From assembly GCA_008508345.1 (NCBI GenBank), contig QNGE01000148.1, positions 220,740 through 284,739 of the forward strand: DNA of 64,000 bases. Reading direction: 5' to 3'. The notes under the pieces were generated by a model. It was given only the letters and a program-made list of their open reading frames with translations. It did not search any database and was not told where the DNA came from. Both the position numbers and the translations under genes were made by a program. Within the stretch, counting starts at the first letter, position 1, and each line of letters opens with the position of its first letter. Positions 1 to 9,233 of the stretch are shown in pieces. Origin of the DNA: Paragonimus westermani. Its lineage: Eukaryota; Platyhelminthes; Trematoda; Plagiorchiida; Troglotrematidae.

Positions 1-220
1 TGGTACGTTTTTCAGGAAGAGATGCCAACCATCTTCCAACCCCCAACCTGGAGGACCAGGAGACTGTGGTTTGTCAGACCTCTACCTGTTGGCCTGCCTG
101 GTATGAGTAACTCTGTCCAGTTTAGCCCAAAAGGTCATAGAGATGCGCAAGCCGTCACACCACGTCAAGGTCCAGTCTCATCGTGACGGAAGCCATCCGA
201 TCAGGTGTTGTCTTCTCATT
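1..220. repeat. possible interspersed-repeat tail (uncertain)
   Basis: The first 220 bases are visibly richer in G and C than what follows, with GGAGGACCAGGAGACTG-like and CACCACGTCAAGG-like stretches and no open frame. The texture resembles the 3' untranslated tail of a flatworm RTE-type LINE, but this is an impression from memory. No coding part of such an element is attached within the window. Orientation cannot be fixed. Confidence 0.25.
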
Positions 221-1054
221 CTCTCGGTCTTTACTCACGGACTTATCGTTTACGCTGACTTTCCATGTTTGTTATTGAGGACCTATTCATTTGGTGCAAT
301 AATTGTGCGTGACTTACTATAGTACGTGTTCGTCACACGACATCGATTTTATCGTCCTTAACCTGCTGTCTTATGATGAACAACCCGCGGATGACTACGG
401 ACTGAGTTCCCTCATTAGTGTTCTTCAGCAACGTTCAGTGCGCCAGTTTGTTAGGCCATCTCCCGTTACCTGTTGAAGGGGTAACTTAGGTGAACAGGCA
501 TACCATCATATCAGTGATGCATCTTCTTCAAATTGTACTGGTTTCTCTTTGTGCAGAAGCCATCTCCATGCTGATTAAGAGGGAAAGTGTTCCAGTAAGT
601 TAAGTACTAAAAGCAGTGATGGAGGAATTGATATTCTGCTGTATTTTATACAACTAATGCGTACCTTTGTAGCTAGTCATGCTTGTGTACCATTGGCAAC
701 TTTTTGCATGCACCATTTCAACCGCAAACTAATGGTGAAGTATTCCACTGACAGCCGAACTTTTGTTTCAATTTAACCGTGGAATTCCGGTTAGACAGAG
801 GTTCTACTACATTTCGAGGTACGCTTTAACAGTACGAAACATGAGTGACTGGTCGCAAATTTTCGCCCGGTGTCGTCCGCTGGAAGCATCAGCATAACTT
901 TTTTTCACTATAATTATGTAGAGTACCTAGGTATTAAACATTTCCGGCAATGGTGCGTGTAAATTACGCAAATTACATGGATCAAAATAATCTTGTCCAA
1001 AATCTTAACATCAGTTTCTCTCTCACTAATCACTGGTCTATACAAATGTTATAT
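221..1054. other. intergenic, nothing recognised
   Basis: No frame of meaningful length and no recognisable protein, RNA gene or repeat is seen here. The short open frame that begins near 950 carries no recognisable protein until it enters the repeat fragment at 1055. Confidence 0.5.
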
Positions 1055-1156
1055 TTCACCAATAGCGATAGAAGACATATATCGCGAGATGTTAACATTT
1101 CGTTTACTCTCTTCAGTCACGAACGTAAAACATTAGAATCTATAGGACATGCGGTT
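1055..1156 (+). mobile_element. 102-bp Penelope-like RT fragment, inverted partial copy
   Basis: This stretch is the reverse complement of 2085-2186, with three mismatches in 102 positions and no gaps (counted by eye). It encodes the same short RT segment, FTNSDRRH...HERKTLE, as the neighbouring minus-strand Penelope-like element. Its 5' end falls on the same base (TTCACCAATAGCG) as the 5' end of that element, and its 3' end stops after GCGGTT. The two copies lie tail to tail, with a spacer that holds the rest of the element. The position that should hold the RT catalytic YVDD reads DVNI here. Confidence 0.75.
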
Positions 1157-1205
1157 AGCAACACAATAAAAAACATCCAACGATTGGGTTTACATGAAGC
1201 AAAGA

Positions 1206-2195
1206 CTATCGCAGGTTCCAGGGCAGATAAACTGCGCGAGTCAACAGTTCATGCACATACAAAGCCGAACGGTGAGTACTGCTCAACATCGCCTCGGAGA
1301 AAGCAAGCAACTTGGGGTTTTTATTACGTAACAGAACTTAAAACGAGTTGGCCGGGTCAACAACGTGACCTGTTTCCATGATGTACTTTGTGGTGGATGA
1401 GGTCGGATTCCGTCTCAGTCGATCTTTTACCAATGTCCGTTGCGTCATGGCGCGTATCAACCACCTAGGCATATGTTCAGTCATTCTTTGTCGTAGGCAT
1501 CGATCTGTTCTGCCGATATAGATGTCACCGCAACTGCAAGTGAACTGATAGATTACATGTGAGACAGAACATTTCGGTAGGTCACGAGTACGAATAAGCT
1601 AAGTGACACTTCTAGTTGTGAGTAGCAATCGCAATTCAGCCGCAGGGAATGTGCGAGTTAGAGCAGACTGTAATTTTTGACTTACATCGGTTGTGATATG
1701 ATCGCCTTTGAAGGGTAGGTTCAAAAAGACCTGCTTCTCGGGAACCGTACTCACGGCAGACTTTGTCAGTCTCTTCTGGCCGTGAACATCGATGAACTTC
1801 TCCGGGTATCCGTTTGCAAGCAGTAAATTTCTTAATTTCGCCTCTTCTCCTTGTAAACAATCATCGGTGCATATCTCTCGGGCTCTATGAAACAAGATTC
1901 GTACCAGGACTCTTTTGTAAGTAATGGGCGCAAAAGAGGAGAACTGCAAATACTGACCGCTCCAAGTGGCTTTGCGGTGCACTGAGCGTTGTAATGAGGC
2001 ATCCTGCCGTCTGGTGATTAAAATGTCTAGAAAAGATAAACTGCTGTTTGTTTCCTCCTCATGAGAAACAGAAATATTAGGATGAACCGCACGTCCTATA
2101 TATTCTAATGTTTTACGTTCGTGACTGAAGAGAGTAAACGAAATGTTAACATCTCGCGATGTATGTCTTCTATCGCTATTGGTGAACTGGATCAT
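1206..2195 (-). pseudogene. Penelope-like element: RT C-terminus plus GIY-YIG endonuclease
   Basis: One frame of 330 codons runs from 2195 to a natural-looking stop at 1206-1208. It is interrupted only by an in-frame TAG at 1599-1601 and a TAA at 1338-1340. The order is the end of the RT palm, then the thumb with HPNISVSHEEE and LSFLDILITRR, then a basic linker (ARE-CTDD, LANGYPEKFID). A GIY-YIG nuclease follows, with VIYQFTCSCGDIYIG near 1512-1550, an EH pair after it, and the typical TGHVVDP and AVYLPWN tail. This domain order is diagnostic of Penelope-like retroelements, which use the nuclease to nick target DNA for reverse transcription. The RT fingers and the catalytic aspartates are missing or replaced (DVNI at 2139-2150), so it is a 5'-truncated dead copy. 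The lack of frameshifts suggests fairly recent insertion. The 3' untranslated part probably covers 1157-1205. Confidence 0.85.
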
Positions 2196-3060
2196 GGGAA
2201 CTCAGTTTTTTAAATGTTATATTGTTTAAAAACTAACCGGTATTACAGGTCTATATTTTAAATCTCATAATAGTAGTTCGCATGCTTCATGACCTTTTCC
2301 ACACTGATTTCTCTTTTAGGTATAAGAATGTACCTCTTGTGTTCCAGGGCAGTTGAATTCATACGTTGCATTTTCTGGTTATGGAAATGGTGTGACGAGA
2401 CCAGTGAAGTTGTGCTTTGCATTATTTTTGATTCCGATGGCACGATGCCCGAGAGAACATTTGATAGTTGTCAAAGCCGTCATGTGATCTAATCAGGGTG
2501 TAGAGTCTAGCGTTTGGGGGGCAGAGAGCACGAACCAATGAATATCGTCAATCCTCCTGTGACTTACAACACGCTTTCAGTCAAGTGGTCTCGTAAACAT
2601 GTTTCAGTAATCCCAAATCACCCATGAATAGCGGTGCGAGCACAGCCGCATCAGTCTCGATAAGTACAGACGCATTACCACCACATGAGAGCTCGCCTAA
2701 ATGGAGCCAATTACAAGACCGTGTATAAATCGCTCCATGTCGATTGTATCAGTTACGAAGCACAACCTCGCAGAGAACACAGAGGGGAAATTTTGAATGA
2801 ACGGGAATTGACATAATACCGTAATGGATTTCTACGAACTAAATATGTGTTTGTGGGCTCATGTAAATGACAACCCGTGAAAATTGAGAGTTGCTAACGT
2901 ATCTTAGCATAAAGATCCTTTGGCGTTTCCTTATGGTATGGCCGTATGCACGTAAGCCAACTAGAGAATTTCGAAACATATTATGCATGTAACTCAAGTA
3001 TATTTGGTCTCGTGTATGACATCATTTAGGCTGAGACTTAACCTTCAAAATTTTGAACTT
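2196..3060. other. intergenic, nothing recognised
   Basis: Only short overlapping open frames on both strands (the longest about 67 codons near 2289-2492) with no recognisable family. No RNA gene or clear repeat was seen. Confidence 0.5.
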
Positions 3061-3136
3061 TGGTTGGATTCGAACCAACGAGAGAAACAACACACCCAGC
3101 GGCGTCAATTGGTTTAACATCTGAGCTACGGAGCCA
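3061..3136 (-). repeat. tRNA-derived SINE head or tRNA pseudogene
   Basis: Read on the minus strand this has an A-box-like TAGCTCAGATG (3118-3128) and a perfect B-box GGTTCGAATCC (3066-3076). The T arm is intact (GTTGG-loop-CCAAC). The acceptor arms do not pair in the normal way and the anticodon arm is irregular, so this is not a working tRNA. A related copy lies at 35521-35600 on the plus strand, which points to a dispersed tRNA-derived SINE family. Confidence 0.6.
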
Positions 3137-6100
3137 AGTTGAAAGATCAGAAACCTCACATTTAGGCTCACTTGCTCAATGAAACCTCTGTATCACATAG
3201 AATTTACTAAGTGGTTTAACAGACTAACTACCCAAGCAGGTTCTCACGATCAGTTCACGCTGATATCCTCCAGCGCTTCCGATAAACATGAAGATCATAA
3301 TTCTGATAATTATTGTGGCAATTTTGTTAGTTTCAGAGGAGACCCAATTTTGAAAGTTTCAGATTTTGCAAAATTCAAGCCAGTTGTCTTGAGTGTACTT
3401 CTCGTTTGATGTCAGCGGATCTTTACACAAGCAACTTGGAATATAAGGAGTTTCTCAACGAGCCGCAATCATCAAAAATGTCACGCAGTGGAAATATAAT
3501 CGAATATTACACCTAATTTTCATAATGGTAAATTGTGGATGTGACTTGATGGGTCTCTAAGAGGTATGATCTATCGCAAAACAACTTATATGGGACAGCA
3601 TGCTGACTTCATATTTTTTGCACCAACATGTCAGAAACGATATCCAAAGTAAAAGATGTTTAGAAGAGCTTGGAACATTCTGTCGGAGTATTTACTTGTG
3701 GCAAATTTTGTATCGCTAGCAAGAACACCTAGGGAGAATGTTTACCTCGACGGGTTCACCGGGAACTAAGCAAAGTGGAAAAATAACGGTAGAGAATAAA
3801 AGCATCTTCATCGATCCGTTCAAACAAGACCAAGCAGCAAATACGCTCAACAGCTGTCTGGACGATAAATAAATAGGCTAAACTTTTATCACTCCTTCAT
3901 TGACGGAGGTTTTCACATTTCATCACACCATCTACATTCATACCTAAAAACAAGTTCATTTCACACCAAAAACATACGTGTTTACTCATCACTGTGTTGT
4001 TGTACTGCAGAGGATATCGAACACACTAGCAGAAGACTTTTTAACCGAATGGGAGATTGTTCGGTCTAGTTGAGAAAACTATTGTTAATTTCGGCAAACA
4101 GATCGATCACCACTCATTTGGTTGACAAGCTTTACTAAACTGATCCGATTTGGTCTTTTGGTGTCACCTAATTTGACCGAAAATACGAATCAAATTTAAT
4201 GCAACAGCGATGCATACCATAAGCTGAAGCGATCGCAGTCAGTGTACTTAGTCCATTGTTATATACTTAAAAGAAAATCGTTCAACCAATGAAATTACGC
4301 CGGCCTCAAACTAGCGTATCATCAGTGTCAATGAAGCAACCTATAATAGTTGTGTCACAACTGAAAACAACGTTCAGTTGGTCAACGTTTACTGTAACAA
4401 CAAGTAACTACTATTGCAACTTCTAATTCTTTGCAAAATCAGCATTTATTGCTTACTTTGTGGATCTGTAAATCTTGATGAGGACACTATGAGGACTTTC
4501 AGACAATCCGTCCTCTTACTGATGACACAATAACCAAGTTGGAGGAGGAGGTGTGTCAACCATTCTCCAATGTGACTGCACAATCAATTTAAGAATGTAT
4601 TACACTAAATCTCGTATTTGCCTGTTGAGAATAACTATGTCTGTTTTGAACAGTGCAAAACCGTCAAGGATACTTTATTTCTTAGTAGTACACAAACTGG
4701 ACACAGCAGTAACATGAAACATTATCGGTTGATACTACTGATACGATGTATAACTTCTAAACAGCTAGGTGGTGTTTGGATAAACCCAAAGATGATGCCC
4801 CTCGAATTTCGTACTCAGTGTTCCTTTGTGTGATTTCCACTGTGTAGAATGAGCTGTCTGTCAAATAGTACCGCTTACAGCCGAGGAAAAAAGATGTTTA
4901 GTTGATAATTTATATAAGGTTGGTTAACTTTGAATTTAAATAAACCGAATGTAACTCACCATATTGAAAAGTGAACGGAACATTTTGTTTTAAAGCCCAC
5001 GTAATCCATTATTGATTGATGCATCCATATAGTTAGTAGGACGGAAAATTTTGCTTCATCGGACGTGGAATAACCTTTTTCACTTGTTGAATACTAATAT
5101 ACTTCAATTTATGTGTACACTTTCAAGCAAACGTTTGGAATAAAAAGTTGACTTTCGCTTAATAACGAAGGTGAGAAGGTGAATCACGCATGAAAAGGAA
5201 CATTTAACGGACGGTTTAGCCCTACTGCTTGGATTAATATGCATGAAAGTGGCTCGAAGTGAAGTGATCAGCAATCTTCACAGGCCAAGCGACCTTGCGG
5301 ACGTGGTACATTTTACGCAAGAGAGTAGGCGGTCGCGATGAACTGTAAGTTTTTAGATGGATTTCGAGTGACTAGAAGTCTAAAATGCCCAAACTAATTT
5401 TAACCTCAGTAGTTTTAACCCAGCATATGCTATGCGAATAATTCACTGTTTTGCACCATGGCTTTGCTTTCCCTATTTACAGGTGTAATACAATTCATCG
5501 GTTTTCCCGCGTGACTCGTCAAACCAGGTGCAAAAACAAACCAACGAAGATTATTTTCTCGATTAAGTTGCAAAAACTGCTCACTTATAATTCTACACAC
5601 CTGTCTATTACCTCTCTGGCATTGGTTGTAGTGATAATGTGGAATACGTGAATGAGAGAATAGTTTTTTTTACTTGAAGATTTTCAGTGTAATTATGGAG
5701 AATAGAATGTAGCGAACAAGCTGGTTTTCATTTATTCGCTATCAGGTGGAGTACACTACATTTACATAACAATTTTGCTAGGGAACTATTAAGGGGGTAA
5801 ACAGAGAGTAGACGGTTAATGGGGTCGTTGAAATTACTGTCACGCTGTAAACATGATTCCACTTGAACAATTAGTTTTAACGAATTTATAGGGTGGAGTT
5901 GGCCGTCAAAATTTCAAAACCTGAACGAAGCGATTCAAACACATACAGTACGGATCGTTTGAGAAAATTCTATCAGCTTCAGCAGTGGACGAAATGTAAC
6001 GTCTTAGTGCCCCCAGCTGGGTGACGCTCACTCGATGTGTTCAGCGAAATACTTTCATCATATTGACAGCGTTTTACAATCCAACAAATGTAACGGTATG

Positions 6101-6919
6101 ACATACTTGACTGAATTCGTTATTTTGCTGCTGACCCAGTCTGAATGATGTTCACGGATCTGTCTAAAAAACGTCTGGTTCTGAAACCGAATGGTTCCAC
6201 AGTAACAGGTAAATAAGTATAGACGGAACGAGCCTGTAGAAGCAGGCACGTAGTTTAGTGGCGCAAAACGCCTCACAAACTGCATTTGAGAACCCACGCC
6301 TGAAGGGTTCGGTTAGCGTAACACCCTTGAAAGTCAAGTCGATATGCATGACTTCCTTTTCTATTACGTACGGTCGTACTGTTTCAGTGCACTGGTGCCA
6401 AAGAGGGACTGTAGCGGTTAGTTCTGCAGATTTTAGCAATGAAATAACTTATCAGTATGCAAATCTGGCAGAAGGAAGCACATAACGATGGTCAAAATAC
6501 ACGTTTGCTGTAGTGCGCCGTCACAACGGAGATGGCGGGACCAGAAACTACATGTTTGACAAATGACGAACTTTATGAAGTGTTTAACGTATTTCGCTTT
6601 TTTGCCGAACAGTACCGTCTTGATCAGACATGTGTGTTACTAATACTCTGTGCGTGTGGTCCATAGTATAACTACACAACTATCACTTTATTAACTAATC
6701 AAGTTTGGCATGTGTAGATTTCGAAACCTGTGACAAAACTTCAGTGATGTTTATCTGTCATCACGCCTACGCCTAAAGCCACCTACATTCGATTTCTTTG
6801 ATCAGTAAAATGATCACTCCAAACGTCCAGTGAGGAGTGATGTGTGATCACTATGCGTTCCGTCACGCACGTTGTTGTTGCTTTTCGGAGCAGATAATCC
6901 AAGTTGTGAAACATTAAAA
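3137..6919. other. intergenic, nothing recognised
   Basis: Nearly 3.8 kb of AT-rich DNA with open frames of at most about 90 codons. Several overlap one another on opposite strands (for example 6058-6485), as expected of non-coding DNA. No RT, nuclease, EGF or other recognisable protein segment and no RNA gene was found on either strand. Confidence 0.5.
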
Positions 6920-7174
6920 TGAAATCGGATATTAATGATGAGCAGTCGGGGATTTGGTTTATTTTCAAATTGACCATCACTCACATTTGAGGTCAATGGC
7001 GCAGTAGTTAACACGGTTGCCTCATGGTTGGAATGGCCGGAGTTCAAATCCCGGCCGTGGCAAGGAGATGCACTACTGACGAGCTCTAATGAGAGCGAAA
7101 CTCGAGTCTAGTGCTTCTTCTGGAAAGAGGCTGGCTGGAAAGTCTATTTGAATGCGAACGCTGAAATCGGATAT
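6920..7174 (+). mobile_element. tRNA-derived SINE (copy A) with 13-bp target-site duplication
   Basis: The direct repeat TGAAATCGGATAT at 6920-6932 and 7162-7174 bounds a 229-bp element (6933-7161). Inside lie a pol III A-box (TGGCGCAGTAG at 6997-7007) and B-box (GAGTTCAAATCC near 7040-7051), as in a tRNA-derived SINE. A non-tRNA body follows (GCACTACTGACGAGCTC to GCGAACGC). The B-box arm is GC-rich and can fold (CCGG...CCGG). A second copy of the body lies at 19929-20100 in the opposite orientation. The intact duplication suggests LINE-type target-primed insertion that is not very old. The autonomous partner LINE is not identifiable here. Confidence 0.8.
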
Positions 7175-7734
7175 GGTAGTGTCACTCACCGGTTGTGCTT
7201 TGCAAAAATGGACTAGAGCACACAAACAAATCTGCACTTGTAGAGTCACCAGTCACTCGCATGAGCAAGTAATTATAATGAGAACGACAGAGTAGCGAAC
7301 AAGACTTGTTTCCCGTGTTTGATCATCAGGCTAATTACAACACAATAAATATGAAAACAGTGACTAATGTGAGTCAGATAATGAGCTTGAACTGAAGGGG
7401 TTACGGGTTTGGAGAAGGTTCAGTAAATCACCGTTAGCGCACAAGCTGCTGCAGACGGAATTATGGTCAGACTAGCGCCGACCAATCATAGACGGTGACT
7501 GACTGCTTCTGAATGCGTATCTCTTTCAAACAGCTGAGTTGCTAGATGCGACGTCGTGGAACAAAACAACAATAAACTGGCCAACCAAAGCGTGAGGACG
7601 TCTATCGTTTAGTAACTCTTAAATACTCTTTTTCCTTTATAGAAAGGTGCTGTTTTTCCAATAAATTGAGAGCGTATAGTGCCGCTCAGATTTCTGTTGT
7701 GATTTTTCCTCCATTGAGTAGCTCAGTACGCGGC
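7175..7734. other. spacer before the Gypsy relic; LTR not recognised
   Basis: If the Gypsy relic that follows still had a 5' LTR and primer-binding site, they would be expected here. I could not identify LTR ends (TG...CA), a primer-binding site or a matching 3' LTR after 9240. No coding frame of note. Confidence 0.4.
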
Positions 7735-8327
7735 ATGGTTTCAGAGGACAAGAAGAAGCTTGCATACAGCTTACAAAGCGATAAATTGAGTGATTTTACA
7801 ATTGTCCCTCCGGAGCAGTTGGATGTAACGAACAGCAGCTGATTGTCAGAGAATTGCTGAATGTGGAGACAGAAGTTTGATGATTTTGTAGTGTTGAACA
7901 GTTTGTCCTAACGACCGGAAGAGCACCAATTGACGTAGCGCCGTAGACAAAGATAAACGGATCTTGACGAATTTGATTTTTGCCGACAACAAAGACAAAA
8001 ACGACCTTGGTATAGTGATCAGTAGGTTCGAAAAAAACTGTTCAGGGTAGACAAACGAAACTGCTAAAGGTCTCCGTTTCTTCCAAAGGAATCATCCTCA
8101 AAGCGAACCTGTTGGCCAGTATGCGATGGTGCTGACGCGGCTGACTAGGCATTACAATTTTTGCAAGTTCATGAAGGACATTCTCATACGCGATCGAATG
8201 GTTCTTGGTGTCCAGGATGCTGCAGTGACCAACAGACTGCTGAGCGTGAGCCAGTTAACGCTAGCTCATTGTATCGAAATGTGCAACAGCAAAGCGACCG
8301 CCGAAAAGAGAAACAAGGACCTTAACA

Positions 8328-8534
8328 TTGAGAGTGGAAAGAAGCTCGACGGGATTAGCGGAGCACCAGCCAGGTCTACAGTACATTCCTGCCTATTTTG
8401 CGGTGAACCACGAACGACAGAAAGAAAAATGTCGGGCGTTTGGGAGAACTTGCATGAATTGTCGGAAGAACCATTTCGCCAAACAGTGCAAGTCACCATC
8501 TGCCAGACTGATCAATGAAGGGGCAGAGGTGTAG
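8328..8534 (+). pseudogene. gag zinc-knuckle segment of the Gypsy relic
   Basis: The C-terminal gag part reads CRAFGRTCMNCRKNHFAKQC followed by KSPS, the usual end of a Gypsy gag that binds the element's RNA through a CCHC knuckle. Spacing is C-x2-C-x3-H-x4-C, one residue short of the standard C-x2-C-x4-H-x4-C, so a codon has probably been lost. A paired Cys (CLFCGEP in the overlapping frame at about 8391) suggests a two-knuckle arrangement split by a frameshift. Confidence 0.65.
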
Positions 8535-8580
8535 CAAATGTTGAATAGCGTTCGAGATGCACCTTCAGCGATGGGGGGTC

Positions 8581-8721
8581 TATGCCGAACATATTATCGA
8601 AGACAAACGACAGCGATGTCAATTGGATTCTGGCGCGTCCGTCAGTGTTATACCGGCAGGATATCTTCAAGCGTCACTCATTGAGCCGTTCAATACGCAA
8701 CTGAGTATGTGGAAAGGATAA
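8581..8721 (+). pseudogene. retroviral-type aspartic protease segment of the Gypsy relic
   Basis: A 46-codon open stretch ends at the TAA at 8719-8721 and contains CQLDSGASVSVIP, with the catalytic Asp codon at 8626-8628. D-S/T-G-A-S is the active-site signature of pepsin-like retroelement proteases that cut the Gag-Pol polyprotein. The flap and C-terminal parts of the protease are not in frame. Confidence 0.7.
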
Positions 8722-8800
8722 AAAAACCCGTGTTGGGAAAATCAAGTGTGCCCGTCAAAAGTCCGAAGAACGGCGAATAATACGTGTTTGATTTTTTGTT

Positions 8801-9233
8801 ATGGTAGGGGATTCAACACCAATACTCGGAGTGGATGCCAGTCAGACAATGGACTTTGTGACTTTTGGTGACGACAATTTTCTTCCTGTGTTAGAGATGC
8901 TCCAACTGTTTGAGCAGTACTCTTCTGTGTTTGATTCGGTTTTGGGTTGTATGCCAGGTGCTGTTAGCCTTTTGGTAGGCGAGAATGCCGTACCGGGTAC
9001 ATTATCAACCAGGGCAGTTCCGTTAACTGTCTGTGAGAAATTTAAGGACGATCTGAAACGTTTGCTCGAGCTGGAAGTGATAGCACCAGTAGATGGGTCC
9101 ACCGACTGAGGCAATCATTTTGCAGTAACGTTAAAGAAATCTGGTGGTATTCGTGTGTGCACTGATACCAGGCCACTGAATTTTGTAAGTTTTGATGTTC
9201 ACAACACCAAAGTGTCAGGCGACCTTGACTAGA
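8801..9233 (+). pseudogene. N-terminal RT segment of the Gypsy relic
   Basis: The frame shows FDSVLGCMPGAVSL, then VPLTVCEKFKDDLKRLLELE, VIAPVDGSTD, an in-frame TGA at 9107-9109, HFAVTLKKSGGIRVC and DTRPLNF. This matches the start of Gypsy RT, which runs from a region binding the polypeptide linker to the first finger motif (VIxPxxSPWxSPxVxVxKKDGxxRxCxDYRxLN). The TGA replaces the Trp usual at that spot (TGG to TGA). The catalytic YxDD lies further on in the family and is not seen. Confidence 0.7.

Larger units (their letters stand above)
7735..9233 (+). pseudogene. decayed Ty3/Gypsy-type LTR retrotransposon, gag to start of RT
   Basis: Pieces appear in the order expected for a Gypsy gag-pol: a gag start, a zinc knuckle, an aspartic protease with DSGAS, and the N-terminal part of a reverse transcriptase. 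They lie in different frames and are broken by stops, so nothing here can be expressed intact. The gag-like start at 7735 (MVSEDKKKLAYSLQ) runs 40 codons before a stop. The RT catalytic palm, RNase H and integrase are not recognisable downstream, so the copy is truncated or eroded beyond recognition past about 9240. Confidence 0.75.

Noticed and set aside
3061..3136. A functional tRNA gene on the minus strand.
   Set aside because: The A- and B-boxes are good, but the acceptor and anticodon arms do not pair; treated as a SINE head or pseudogene.
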